20,530 nucleotides of DNA from JBGOTP01 sp041476545 (GCA_041476545.1 JBGOTP010000048.1:1-20530); one strand, 5' to 3'; counted from the stretch's first letter, positions 1 to 7,953 are shown. The notes: generated by a model not told the origin, from the sequence alone. Program-made: numbers and translations.

Positions 1-38
1 AATGTGAAGCGCATGGACCTCGCCCCGACGACAGCCAA

Positions 39-303
39 GCGGGCGGACGGGACGGCTCGGGGACGCGATGCGTCGAACTCGCCCGATCGGCGTCAGTCGT
101 TAAAACGCGTTCAAGAGGCCAGCGGTCGCGTCGATCCTGATTGACTCCCGAATGCCAGCGATTTGCCCGGGACGGTGAATGTTCATGGCACCGGCTGTCG
201 AATCCGCCGAATCGACGCGGGGAATCGACAGCCCAGGCCGGTGAACGCGTTTTTCCGCGCGACGTTCGCCCGCAGCGCGGCCTCGAGTCGTCCCGGCCGC
301 TTG
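39..303 (+). repeat. R2 long inverted-repeat element, copy A
   Basis: Non-coding stretch upstream of the first gene. The outer arms 43-62 and 281-300 are inverted and match at 17 of 20 positions. A second pair, AAAACGCGTTCA at 102-113 and its complement at 242-253, is perfect, and GGCTGTCGA at 193-201 pairs with 225-233. The segment aligns along most of its length with the reverse complement of 18267-18525: GAATCGACGCGG at 209-220 and TTTTTCCGCGCGAC at 250-263 recur there. It ends about 100 bases before the next start codon, as the other full copy does. The ORFs that cross it have no recognisable product, so I treat 1-403 as non-coding. Function unknown; MITE-like element or structured leader are both possible. 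Confidence 0.6.
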
Positions 304-403
304 CGCCGTGTCAGCCCATCGCTCCTCGACTTGGCTGGGGCTCTGAGTTTCGCCGAAGCAGAGGCGAGCGCGCCCGAATCGGTGTACATTCAGTCAGGAT
401 GTC

Positions 404-1393
404 ATGAACACACAGCGCCTTCTTGCATCAGCCATCTTTGCTATTGGCGTCGCGGCGGCGGCCGCGGTTTTCGCGCAGCAGGCGAACGCCCCCAAGGCGC
501 CGGCGACCGATCTCGACGCGCTCATGGCGCGGGCCCTCGCCCATCGGGATCAGAACTGGAGGAAGCTCGAGCAGTACATCCTGGACGAGCGCGAGGAGGT
601 CGAGGTCCGCGACCCGGCAGATGCGCTGGTACTGGGTGACCACCGCGACTACACGTGGTTTGTCCGCGACGGCTTCTTCGTCCGCAGCCCGGTGCGCGCC
701 AACGGTGTCACCATCGGCGAACCCGATCGCCTGGCCTACGAGCAGCAGTGGCTGAAACAGGAACGCGGGAGACAGGCTGCACGGGATCGGCGACTGGGAC
801 GTGGCGCGACGAGTTCGGCCGCCGGCGATCCCGTCGACCCGAACGCGGCGTCGCCTACCGACGTGGGCGGCATCCTGCGACAGACGCGCGAGCCGCGATT
901 TGTCTCGGCCGGATATTTTCTCGAGTTCACCTTCGAACCCGGCGACTACTACCTGGCGGGACGGGAGACCCTGCATGGCCGGCAGGTCCTGCGCGTCGAG
1001 TACTACCCGACGAAGCTGTTCGACCAGCGCAACAACCGGCGCATGCAGCAGCGCAACCAGGATCGCAATCCGAAACAAGACGAACTGCGCCAGCAGATGA
1101 ACAAGACGGCGCTCGTCACCCTCTGGGTCGATCCCTCGTCGGCCGAAATCGTGAAGTACACGTTCGACAACCTCGGTCTCGATTTCTTCCCGGGCAGCTG
1201 GCTCCTCCGCTTCACCGACATGCGCGCCACCATCGACATGGTCGAGCCGTTCCCGGACGTCTGGCTGCCCAACACCGTGGACATCCGCCTGGCGATCACG
1301 CTCGCCACCGGCACCTACAACATGCGCTACAACCTGAACTACCACGACTACAAAGAGGCGAAGGTCAAGGCGACCATTCGTCCGCCGCAGTAG
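404..1393 (+). CDS. exported protein of unknown function
   Basis: 329-residue protein that I do not recognise as a named family. Residues 1-25 form a clear signal peptide (basic start, hydrophobic stretch rich in Ala/Val, cleavage near FAQQA), so it acts outside the cytoplasm. The mature part begins with a charged, probably helical region rich in Glu and Arg (about 40-75), then a low-complexity linker (about 130-150). It ends with a beta-rich region containing LVTLWVDPSSAEIVKYTFDN and LRFTDMRATIDMVEPFPDVW, which looks like the strand pattern of outer-membrane-associated lipoprotein carriers; that resemblance is weak. The ATG at 404 follows an AGGA-type ribosome site at 397. An Omp85-type gene starts 8 bases after the stop codon, so the two are probably co-transcribed and may act together at the outer membrane. 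Confidence 0.85.
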   Translation: MNTQRLLASAIFAIGVAAAAAVFAQQANAPKAPATDLDALMARALAHRDQNWRKLEQYILDEREEVEVRDPADALVLGDHRDYTWFVRDGFFVRSPVRANGVTIGEPDRLAYEQQWLKQERGRQAARDRRLGRGATSSAAGDPVDPNAASPTDVGGILRQTREPRFVSAGYFLEFTFEPGDYYLAGRETLHGRQVLRVEYYPTKLFDQRNNRRMQQRNQDRNPKQDELRQQMNKTALVTLWVDPSSAEIVKYTFDNLGLDFFPGSWLLRFTDMRATIDMVEPFPDVWLPNTVDIRLAITLATGTYNMRYNLNYHDYKEAKVKATIRPPQ

Positions 1394-1401
1394 AGCCGCG
1401 C

Positions 1402-2658
1402 ATGCTCGGACTCGTCGTCACGCTGCTGCTGATGGTGCAGGGATCTGCGGCGCAGCCACAGGAGCGCGTGGCCGAAATCCGCATCCAGGGCAACTACCGC
1501 ACGCCGGAAGACGAGATCCGGCGACTGGCGTCCGTTCAGGTCGGCGAGATCATCACCGCGGACACGCTGGCTGCCATTGAGAGCCGGCTCGTGCGCAGCG
1601 GGAAATTCGAGGACGTCGAGATCAGGAAACGCTGGCGCACGATCGACTCCACCGAAGACATCGTCCTCGTCATCGTCGTGCGGGAAGTCCCCGGAGGATC
1701 ATCCAGCGTGGGAGGACGGCTGGCCCATGCCATCACCCACCCGCTCTTCCTGCCGATCTTCGACTACACCGACGGCTATGGCGTCACCTACGGCGCGCGG
1801 TTCAGTCCGGTCAACTTGCTCGGACAGCAGACGCACGTCTCCGTTCCGATCACGTGGGGTGCAACCCGGCAGGCCGCGATCGAGCTCAATCGGCCCCTCG
1901 CGTCCGGCCCGCTGACGCGCGTCACGTCGAGCATCGGGATCAGCGAGCACACGAATCCTTTTTACGATGTGCACGACACGCGAACGATGCTGGCGGTTCG
2001 CGGCGAACGAGCGTTCGGTCGCAACCTCCGAGCCGGTGTGTCGGGAGCGCTGAACGACGTGTCCTTCGGTACGGCCACGGAGCGCGCGCTCCAAGGCTTC
2101 AGTGGAGGCGAGACATTCGCGAGCTGGGGCGCCGACATCGCGGTCGATACGCGACAGAGCTCGGATTTGCCTCGGAATGCCACGTACCTGCAATTGGGAT
2201 GGGAACGGTTGCAGCTCGATGGCGGGCCGATCGGCCGCTATCGTGCCGATGCCCGCGGCTATCTGGGCTTGAAAGGGTCGTCCGTGCTCGCCGTCCGCGT
2301 GGTGCGGGCTGAGGCCTCGAAGGCGCTTCCGGCCTACGAGAAGCTTCTTCTTGGCGGCGCTTCGTCTGTTCGGGGTTTCCGCGCTGGGTACGACGCGGGC
2401 GACCGCCTGCTCACGGGATCGGCGGAACTGCGGATGCCGCTGACCTCACCGGTCTCATTCGGACGCGCGGGCGTGAGTCTCTTCGTCGACAGCGGAACCG
2501 TGTACGACGCCGCCGAGCGACTGCGTGACGGCGACGTTCGAACCGGCGTTGGCGGGGGCCTCTTCTTCAGCGCCGCGGTCTTTCATCTCAACGTCGACGT
2601 CGCTCGCGGCCTCGGTCGCGGCTTCCACGTCCACGTGTCGTCGGGGTTTCAATTCTGA
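1402..2658 (+). CDS. Omp85/BamA-TamA superfamily outer-membrane protein with one POTRA domain
   Basis: 418 residues, starting at the ATG at 1402; the open frame extends further upstream only because it is uninterrupted across the preceding gene. Residues 1-17 are a signal peptide (LGLVVTLLLMVQGSAAQ). Residues about 22-98 form a single POTRA domain (VAEIRIQGNYRT, then an RLVRSGKFEDVEIRKR stretch typical of POTRA helix 2 and strand 3). The rest is a 16-strand-type beta-barrel. The superfamily's lid-loop motif is visible as SSVRGFRAGYD near residue 322, and the protein ends in aromatic Phe as barrel proteins do. Full BamA has five POTRAs, so this is a minimal relative closer to TamA/FhaC/patatin-linked barrels. 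Role: insertion or export of proteins at the outer membrane; the client is unknown, with the upstream unknown exported protein as a candidate partner. Confidence 0.85.
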   Translation: MLGLVVTLLLMVQGSAAQPQERVAEIRIQGNYRTPEDEIRRLASVQVGEIITADTLAAIESRLVRSGKFEDVEIRKRWRTIDSTEDIVLVIVVREVPGGSSSVGGRLAHAITHPLFLPIFDYTDGYGVTYGARFSPVNLLGQQTHVSVPITWGATRQAAIELNRPLASGPLTRVTSSIGISEHTNPFYDVHDTRTMLAVRGERAFGRNLRAGVSGALNDVSFGTATERALQGFSGGETFASWGADIAVDTRQSSDLPRNATYLQLGWERLQLDGGPIGRYRADARGYLGLKGSSVLAVRVVRAEASKALPAYEKLLLGGASSVRGFRAGYDAGDRLLTGSAELRMPLTSPVSFGRAGVSLFVDSGTVYDAAERLRDGDVRTGVGGGLFFSAAVFHLNVDVARGLGRGFHVHVSSGFQF

Positions 2659-2663
2659 AACGT

Positions 2664-2807
2664 CGTCGTCCTTCGTTCTTGGTCCTTGGGCCTTCGTCCG
2701 TCCTTGGTTCTTGGCGTCCCTGGTCCGTGGTCCGTGGTCCCTGGTTTTCTCATGCGCCAAGGACCAAGGACGGACCAAGGACCAAGAACAAAGGCCCAAG
2801 GACGACG
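2664..2807. repeat. palindromic GGTCCTTGG low-complexity spacer between convergent genes
   Basis: The space between the two convergent genes is filled with variants of GGTCCTTGG, GGTCCGTGG and their complements. Arms 2664-2716 and 2754-2807 are inverted copies of each other, except that a seven-base GGGCCTT block sits at a different place in each. The transcript from either side could fold into a long hairpin, so it may act as a bidirectional terminator, although there is no classical U-tract. Confidence 0.6.
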
Positions 2808-2808
2808 T

Positions 2809-4254
2809 TTACCGTCCCCGGACTCCGATGCGCGACTGTTCCGCGGCCTTTCGCGCCTGCTCGCCCTCCGGCTTCATCCAGTAGCCATCGCGGACCAGCG
2901 CATCGGCCGCTGCCGTGAACTTCTGCACATACGCAACGTGCGTGGGATAGAGCGACCCGAGCGTCGGCGCATCGAACGGCACGGTGTGACCGAAGAGAAA
3001 GCAGAAATTCGGCGCGCCCGGCGCCGCTTGCGCGACCGCATTCTGACCTCCGTCCATGCGCGCGGTCGGCGCCTCGAGTTCGGCCAGCCGGATCCCGCCC
3101 TTCGCGTTGCCGAAGCTGTCTCGCACCACCGGATCGGCTGCCGCGGGATCGCTCAGCTCGATGGCCGGCGACTGCCGCGGCACGACGCCATCGCGGACCC
3201 ACAGCGTGAGCGCGTGCAGCGCCGCCTTCACGACCGCGTGATGCGGCGCCGCGTTCACGGCGTCCTTGCAGCTCTGACCGAAGTCGAGCGGTGGCGGCAC
3301 TTCGACGACCCATCGCGGCGTCTCCGCATGCGCCGCGCCAGCGATTTCCCACCGGCGATAGTGCGGATTCGGATCCTGGCGCGTGAGATGCGCGCGCAGC
3401 GCCACCATGTCGCCTTCGGTTTGAAGGTCAAGGACAGGCACGTCGATGTCGGTGCGAATGTGCGCGCCGGCCGGAATCGGTGCAGCCGCGTCCCGCTCCA
3501 TGCCTTCGGCGATGATGCCCGACGCATTCGCGCCACGACTGTGGACGAGGTAGCCGTCGAAGAGGTGCACGAGTGGATGCACGGCGTTGATATAGGTGAC
3601 CAGTCGAAACGCCGACTGCGATCGCCCCGTCGCGATCATCTGACGAACGCGGAGCCCACTCAGGGGATCGCCCCCCTGCGGATGACGAAGCGCCTGCGCC
3701 GCCTGCGAGAAGATATCGTACGAGTACGCGTCGCCAGGATGCGTCAGCGGCGCGTATCGCGTGGCATCCCACGCCTTGAGGCCGGTCCGTGGCGCGTTGA
3801 TGCCCACGGCCTGCGCGCCAATGCCGGCCCACGCGTAGCCTTCGCGAACGAGTTCCTCTTCCATTTGCATGTAGTCGGCGGCGCCCTCGAGTTGCCCGCT
3901 GACGTTGAGCCACTCGACGACGAGCACACCGTTGAAGCGGGCCGCATCCTTCGGCCGTCTCACGAGCATCCGTACCCGATAGTCAGCGGTGGTTGTCGGC
4001 GTGGCTTGCCACATCCCATCCATGCCCCAGGTTCCGGCCTTGCCGTACGCGGTCGCCTTACCTGAGAAGAAGCGTTCCTCCTCGACATAGCCGGCCGGGG
4101 TATTGGTGCTCGACCACGCGCCAAACGCCTGGCCTCGTGCGCCGCCGGTAACCGGCGCGCTCACCGTTGGATTCGGAACCGGGGTCGCGGCAGAAACGGC
4201 GGTAACAACCGCCGCAACCGCAACGGCCAGCGCTGACGCCTGCAGAAATCTCAT
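2809..4254 (-). CDS. exported alpha/beta hydrolase, Abhydrolase_10 type
   Basis: 481 residues with a signal peptide (1-22, ending AVSAA). It matches the bacterial 'alpha/beta hydrolase domain' family (Abhydrolase_10) in its block order: VEWLNVSG near 114, AWAGIGAQAVGI near 141, LKAWDATRY near 159, HPGDAYSYDIFSQAAQALR near 172, then the nucleophile elbow IATGRSQSAFRLVTYINAVH with Ser212 as likely nucleophile, and GYLVHSRG near 234. A conserved His near AGAAHAET (about 310) is the likely catalytic His. The family's substrates are mostly undefined esters or amides. Its ATG overlaps the TGA of the upstream NHL gene (ATGA, 4251-4254), so translation is probably coupled and the hydrolase probably acts in the same pathway. 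Confidence 0.9.
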   Translation of the reverse strand: MRFLQASALAVAVAAVVTAVSAATPVPNPTVSAPVTGGARGQAFGAWSSTNTPAGYVEEERFFSGKATAYGKAGTWGMDGMWQATPTTTADYRVRMLVRRPKDAARFNGVLVVEWLNVSGQLEGAADYMQMEEELVREGYAWAGIGAQAVGINAPRTGLKAWDATRYAPLTHPGDAYSYDIFSQAAQALRHPQGGDPLSGLRVRQMIATGRSQSAFRLVTYINAVHPLVHLFDGYLVHSRGANASGIIAEGMERDAAAPIPAGAHIRTDIDVPVLDLQTEGDMVALRAHLTRQDPNPHYRRWEIAGAAHAETPRWVVEVPPPLDFGQSCKDAVNAAPHHAVVKAALHALTLWVRDGVVPRQSPAIELSDPAAADPVVRDSFGNAKGGIRLAELEAPTARMDGGQNAVAQAAPGAPNFCFLFGHTVPFDAPTLGSLYPTHVAYVQKFTAAADALVRDGYWMKPEGEQARKAAEQSRIGVRGR

Positions 4255-5255
4255 CGTTTCACAAACCTTTCCAACATCTGGCGGCGCACTACCGCCCCGT
4301 ACACGTTGCCCTTGGCGTCCACACCGACGCCTTCCGCGCCACTCGGCTCGGTTGTCGCCGACTCGATGTCTTCGATGAAGCCGGTCACGACGCCCGTCCG
4401 CGCGCTGCCGATTCTGATGCCCTTCTTCAAGCCCGTCACCGAACGTGGCGCGCTCGTGCCCGACTCGGAGTCGGCCACGTAGATCGTGTCATCCTTGCTG
4501 ATGAAGATGCCGCTCGGGCGCCCGAACTGCTTCCACTGATCCAGGAAGCGCCCGTCCTCATCGAAAATCTGAATGCGATTGTTCACACGATCGCCGACAA
4601 ACAGCCGGCCCTGCGAGTCGATCGCGATGGTGTGAGGTTCGTAGAACTCGCCGGGCGCGCTGCCCCGCTTCCCCCACGCCTTGATGAACGTTCCGTCTTT
4701 CGAGAACTTGACGATGCGGCTGTTGCCGGTTTCACGGTGACCGTCCGCGACGAAGATGTCGCCATTGCGCGCCACGACGACGTCGGTTGGCTGGTTGAAG
4801 ACATCCGGGCCTTCTCCCGCAACGCCCGCTTTGCCGAGCGTCATCAGGACCTTGCCTTCGGGGCTGAACTTGACGACCTGCTGACCCTTGCCGCCTGCCC
4901 CGCGAGCGTCGGTCGCCCACACGCTGCCGTCGCGATCCACGTAGAAGCCGTGCGGAAAGACGAACATTCCGCTGCCCCACGTTCGCAGTAGCTTCCCCGA
5001 CGGATCGAACACGAGGAACGGCGGCTCCGTGCGCCCTTCGCACGAATTCGCGAAACACCGATGCAGTACGTAGAGGTTACCGTCGGGGCCGGGCTCGGCG
5101 CCGATCACCGCGGCCCATTTCATCCCGGTGGGGAGCCGCGCCCAGTCGACAATGCGGCGGTAGGAATTGGTCTGGGCGTGGATCGCCCACGAACAGGCCC
5201 CGATGACAACGATGACAGGGATGGCAGCAATGACGCGTCGAGTGGATGAAGACAT
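4251..5255 (-). CDS. exported NHL-repeat beta-propeller, PAL-like (variant metal site)
   Basis: 334 residues with an N-terminal signal or anchor segment (about 7-28). Six NHL-type blades follow. Aligned by eye to the peptidyl-alpha-hydroxyglycine alpha-amidating lyase (PAL) domain of animal PAM, it keeps the catalytic Arg in VLHRC (Arg66, rat R533), the first Zn-His in FPHG (His102, rat H585), the FNQPTDV block, the second Zn-His in YEPHTIAID (His198, rat H690) and GDRVNNRI (Arg213, rat R706). Two key positions differ: the catalytic Tyr654 is His163 (DGHRETGNSR), and the third Zn-His786 is Glu298 (GAEGVGVD). Glu could still bind metal, so a working but altered lyase is possible. It lies in an operon with a PHM-like monooxygenase upstream and a coupled hydrolase downstream. 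A purely structural NHL role cannot be excluded. Confidence 0.87.
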   Translation of the reverse strand: MSSSTRRVIAAIPVIVVIGACSWAIHAQTNSYRRIVDWARLPTGMKWAAVIGAEPGPDGNLYVLHRCFANSCEGRTEPPFLVFDPSGKLLRTWGSGMFVFPHGFYVDRDGSVWATDARGAGGKGQQVVKFSPEGKVLMTLGKAGVAGEGPDVFNQPTDVVVARNGDIFVADGHRETGNSRIVKFSKDGTFIKAWGKRGSAPGEFYEPHTIAIDSQGRLFVGDRVNNRIQIFDEDGRFLDQWKQFGRPSGIFISKDDTIYVADSESGTSAPRSVTGLKKGIRIGSARTGVVTGFIEDIESATTEPSGAEGVGVDAKGNVYGAVVRRQMLERFVKR

Positions 5256-5266
5256 GTTTCGCAGAT

Positions 5267-5372
5267 GTAGTGCAGGGCTTTAGCCCCGCCGTGTCGGGCA
5301 GGTCTGACCAGCCTCCGCCAAGGCTACGGCGGTCCGCCGAAGCTTCACGCGAAGGCGGAAGGCCTGCACTAC
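5267..5372. repeat. REP-like palindromic element
   Basis: Fills most of the gap between two minus-strand genes. The ends GTAGTGCAGG (5267-5276) and CCTGCACTAC (5363-5372) are perfect inverted repeats. Inside are small hairpins: GGGCTTTAGCCC (5275-5286), CCGCC/GGCGG (5315-5332) and TCCGCC/GGCGGA (5333-5359). The first 20 bases match 18 of 20 positions of the reverse complement of 8051-8070, so it belongs to a dispersed family. Confidence 0.7.
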
Positions 5373-5376
5373 GACG

Positions 5377-6285
5377 TCACTTGACCGTCACGGTGACCAG
5401 CACTTTCGTCGACAACGCGCCGTCACTGGCAGATGCCTGCAGCGTATACGTGCCAGGCGCCGAGAAACGCGCTGTCGCGGTTGCCGTGCCATTCGCCACG
5501 GGAATCTGACCCGCGGGGCTGAAGGTAACCTTCGCGGGACCGCCGTACTGGAACCAGCTCACCGTCTGGCCGCGCGGGCGCGCCGCGGCGGCGTTCGAAT
5601 TCCGCTGACGCTGAATCGTGCCGTCGGAAGACGTCGTTGTCGTGGTGGCTGGCCGCGGCGCCACAGGCGTCCGCGGCTTCGGCAGCCCATCGTCGGTAAC
5701 GGTCGCGGTCAGGGTCAGCGCGCTCGCAACGCTTGCCGCAGTGGTCGGGGCGACTCGGAGCGACGGCGGCTGATTGCCATCGTCGGCGTTCATGCTGTTA
5801 CCGCCGCTCATCATGATCTGCTCGTTGATCTCCTGGACCGGCAGCAACTCGCCATAGGCCTTCTCCGCGTGGCCGTTGACGCGGAGCGTCCAGACCAGCT
5901 CTTTCTGTCCCCAATCTTTCGGCACGCGCACGCGGAACAGGCGCGCCTGCCGGCGCGGCAGGAAATACGTCGGCTGGCCTCGATCGGGAGCGCCCGGCTC
6001 CACCATGTTGTCCGGCCCCGGCGGAATGACGAGTTCCTCCTTGTAGTTTCGATTGAAGTAGCCGAAGACCATGTCGAACGTGCCGTCTGGATTGCGAATC
6101 CATCCCTCAAACACCGGCACCACGTTCTCGCCGGAATTGAACTTCGTCTGCGGGATCTCGGTCGGCAGGAGATTGGGCTGCTGTTGGGCGAAGATCGGAC
6201 AGACGGCCACCAACATCAGCAGCGCAAGAATCGGAAGGGCACTACAGGCCTGCTTATCACGAAGCCACGAAGGACACGAAGCCAT
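5377..6285 (-). CDS. exported protein of unknown function with C-terminal Ig/PKD-like domain
   Basis: 302 residues from the longest start. I do not recognise the N-terminal domain (about 38-160). It contains VFEGWIRNPDGTFDMVFGYF, EELVIPPGPDNMVEPG and LFRVRVPKDWG, looks beta-rich and resembles an extracellular binding module. Residues about 175-302 look like a bacterial Ig/PKD-type sandwich (PPSLRVAPTTAASVASALTLTA, then FSAPGTYTLQASASDGALST), interrupted by a Thr/Pro/Arg-rich loop at about 200-235. The first 11 codons from the ATG at 6285 are translated from a short dispersed repeat. The true start is therefore uncertain, although the hydrophobic LPILALLMLVAVCPIFAQ stretch (about 17-34) clearly acts as a signal peptide. 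It lies 15 bases after the cytochrome c-PHM-like gene, so it is probably co-expressed and could be an accessory or substrate-binding subunit. Confidence 0.8.
   Translation of the reverse strand: MASCPSWLRDKQACSALPILALLMLVAVCPIFAQQQPNLLPTEIPQTKFNSGENVVPVFEGWIRNPDGTFDMVFGYFNRNYKEELVIPPGPDNMVEPGAPDRGQPTYFLPRRQARLFRVRVPKDWGQKELVWTLRVNGHAEKAYGELLPVQEINEQIMMSGGNSMNADDGNQPPSLRVAPTTAASVASALTLTATVTDDGLPKPRTPVAPRPATTTTTSSDGTIQRQRNSNAAAARPRGQTVSWFQYGGPAKVTFSPAGQIPVANGTATATARFSAPGTYTLQASASDGALSTKVLVTVTVK
6256..6283 (-). repeat. short CTTCGTGTCCTTCGTGG repeat at a gene start
   Basis: On the minus strand the sequence reads GCTTCGTGTCCTTCGTGGCT followed by TCGTGAT, an imperfect nine-base repeat. It overlaps the annotated first codons of the exported unknown gene, and makes that start codon doubtful. 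Confidence 0.45.
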
Positions 6286-6300
6286 ACTCAGCTGTCAGCT

Positions 6301-7638
6301 TTACTGCTGCGTTTGCGTCCGGCGCGCCTGCACGCGCTGCTGGAATTCCGCTTCGTCGAGATAGTACAGGCTCACCCACGCGAAGCTCATCTCGTCGATC
6401 GTGCGCTGCCCGTAGCCGACCCAGTTCTTTGGATTCGGGTTGTACTTGTTCGCGGTCGTGTTGTCGTGCCACGCGGTGATGTGAATCACCGTTCCCGCCG
6501 GCAGCAGCGGCGTCACATCTTCCGCGTAGGGGTACGTGATGTGCCATCCGAACTGGTAGTTGCTGACGCAACTGAGCGTTTCAGATCGCGCGGGACCGGG
6601 CCGCGCCGAATCGGCGCGCACGTCCGGGTAGATCGCCTCCATGCACATCGCCTTGCCCCGGTTGTGCATGTGCGGCTGAAACGCCGACACCACCGCGGGC
6701 CGCGGCAGGCGGAAGTATCCGTCGTCGCGAACGACCTGCCCGGCGGGAATGTCGAGCTCGTTCACGTCTCCCATGTGCTGCGTGAAGGCGATGTACTTCG
6801 GGACGACGCCCTTGGGGAACAGCTTGAGCCCCAGGGCGAGCTGAACATCGGTGGCCTCGCCGTTCGGGTGCAGGTGCAGATTGAAGTTGATGCGCGATCC
6901 AGCCTTGATCAGCCGTCCGGAGTTGGCGGGAAAGATGTCTCCGTTTTTTCCGAGCGCATATTCGTTGAAGAACAGCCCCGTCGGATCGTCGTCGTCTTCA
7001 ATCATGTTCGTCGTCGCGTGGTGGAGGACCCTGAAACCCTGAGCCTCGGGCTTGGTTTCGACGGCCATCACGTACATGTCTTCGGTGAACCCCGGGTCCA
7101 CTTCGACGTCGACGAATTCGTCCGGCCCGGCGGCGCGAAGCTTGTACGGCTTCGGCATCTTGATGATGAGGTCGGGCTTGCCGATGCGCCACTGGGAAAG
7201 ATCGGTGAACTCCCGCGCCGGCGGCATGTCGGCGGGATTGCCCATCGGCGCGCCCGCGTCCACCCAGCTCGTAATCGCCGCGATTTCCCGATCGCTCAGC
7301 GACGGATCGTCTTTGAACTTCGAGATGCCCACATGTCGATCGATGTACCACGGCGGCATCTCGCGGCTGGCGACCTTCTGCCGGATCGACCGCGCCCACG
7401 GGCGCGCGTCGTCGTAGGTGAGGAGCGACATCGGGGCAATGGCGCCGGGCCGGTGGCATTGCTGGCAGGCGCGCTGCAGGATGGGTGCGACGTCTTTTGT
7501 AAACGTCGCCGGGCTCTGGCTCGCCCGTGGCGATGGGCTCTGCGCGAACACCATCCGGCCCGTCCTGCCGCCAGACAGCCCAGCAACAACGAGCACGACG
7601 ACGACTCCGACGAAGCCCGCCCGCAGTCTGTACATCAT
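6301..7638 (-). CDS. exported cytochrome c-PHM-like copper type II monooxygenase fusion
   Basis: 445 residues with a signal peptide (1-32, FAQ). Residues about 44-130 are a class I cytochrome c domain with CQQCH (Cys58, Cys61, His62) and a likely axial Met in MPPW (Met94). The rest follows the two-domain fold of peptidylglycine alpha-hydroxylating monooxygenase (PHM) and dopamine beta-monooxygenase. The CuH site is VLHHAT (His206, His207; rat H107/H108) plus NLHLHPNG (His255; rat H172). The CuM site is QPHMHNRGK (His323, His325; rat H242/H244) plus IDEMSFAWV (Met417; rat M314). All six copper ligands are therefore apparently present. Expected reaction: O2-dependent hydroxylation of a C-H bond, with the fused haem as probable electron donor in place of ascorbate or cytochrome b561. 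It heads an operon containing a PAL-like propeller. A GGGGAGG ribosome site precedes the ATG. Substrate unknown. Confidence 0.9.
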   Translation of the reverse strand: MMYRLRAGFVGVVVVLVVAGLSGGRTGRMVFAQSPSPRASQSPATFTKDVAPILQRACQQCHRPGAIAPMSLLTYDDARPWARSIRQKVASREMPPWYIDRHVGISKFKDDPSLSDREIAAITSWVDAGAPMGNPADMPPAREFTDLSQWRIGKPDLIIKMPKPYKLRAAGPDEFVDVEVDPGFTEDMYVMAVETKPEAQGFRVLHHATTNMIEDDDDPTGLFFNEYALGKNGDIFPANSGRLIKAGSRINFNLHLHPNGEATDVQLALGLKLFPKGVVPKYIAFTQHMGDVNELDIPAGQVVRDDGYFRLPRPAVVSAFQPHMHNRGKAMCMEAIYPDVRADSARPGPARSETLSCVSNYQFGWHITYPYAEDVTPLLPAGTVIHITAWHDNTTANKYNPNPKNWVGYGQRTIDEMSFAWVSLYYLDEAEFQQRVQARRTQTQQ

Positions 7639-7671
7639 GATGTGACGCCTCCCCAGGGGAATCTCCTATGG

Positions 7672-7700
7672 ATCCTGAACCCGCCGGAGGTGCTTGTCAA
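7672..7700 (-). promoter_or_regulatory. candidate sigma-70 promoter for the cytochrome c-PHM operon
   Basis: On the minus strand a perfect TTGACA (complement of 7695-7700) is followed after 17 bases by CAGGAT, a weak -10 box matching TATAAT at three positions. It lies about 35-60 bases upstream of the ATG at 7638 and just outside the R1 palindrome. Confidence 0.35.
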
Positions 7701-7720
7701 AAGAAAAGGCAGCGATATGT

Positions 7721-7919
7721 ACGGGACGGCGTCGGGGCCGATTGCGCACGCGAACCGGTTCGACGACACGGGAAATCGCACCTTCGCGAGCTGTTGGTGA
7801 AATGCGCCAGGTCCGTGACCTGGCGCGGTCTTCGGCGCTACGGTGCGATTTCCCATCTGCCGCGTGAGACGTGTCGCTCACACGGTTCGCGTGCGCAATC
7901 GGCCCCGACGCCGTCCCCC
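7721..7919 (+). repeat. R1 nested palindrome, copy B
   Basis: Three concentric inverted repeats: a perfect 35-bp outer pair (7723-7757 with 7883-7917), a perfect 13-bp middle pair GGGAAATCGCACC (7770-7782 with 7842-7854), and a perfect 10-bp apical hairpin GCGCCAGGTC with loop CGT (7804-7826). Its core from about 7750 to 7886 aligns with the reverse complement of 18592-18735, including GCGAAC, CGACG, CACGG, TTCGGC and TTTCCC blocks in the same order and spacing. No protein-coding frame makes sense across it. It could be a MITE-like element or a structured RNA; I favour a folded repeat element of unknown function. Confidence 0.75.
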
Positions 7920-7953
7920 GTCACGTCCGTATCTCACGGTATTGTGGCTGATC

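Noticed and set aside
102..253. Integron attC-like site (TTAAAACGCGTTCAAG resembles the left half of some attC sites)
   Set aside because: The right half lacks a GTTRRRY core, the palindrome is too long, and there are no gene cassettes or integrase. The similarity to copy C shows it belongs to the R2 family.
141..639. Two small plus-strand ORFs before and across the start of the first gene
   Set aside because: Composition is Arg/Pro/Ser-rich with no signal, and they overlap the R2 element and the signal peptide of the gene at 404.
655..1401. Upstream extension of the Omp85-type gene
   Set aside because: It overlaps the first gene out of frame and encodes Arg/Pro/His-rich sequence. The ATG at 1402 gives a proper signal peptide.
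2686..4065. Plus-strand 459-codon open frame
   Set aside because: Antisense shadow of the Abhydrolase_10 gene, rich in Arg and His with no domain pattern, and beginning in low-complexity repeat.
5869..7800. Plus-strand 643-codon open frame
   Set aside because: Antisense of the cytochrome c-PHM-like gene, whose motifs are unambiguous on the minus strand; the Arg/His/Val-rich composition is typical of a shadow frame.
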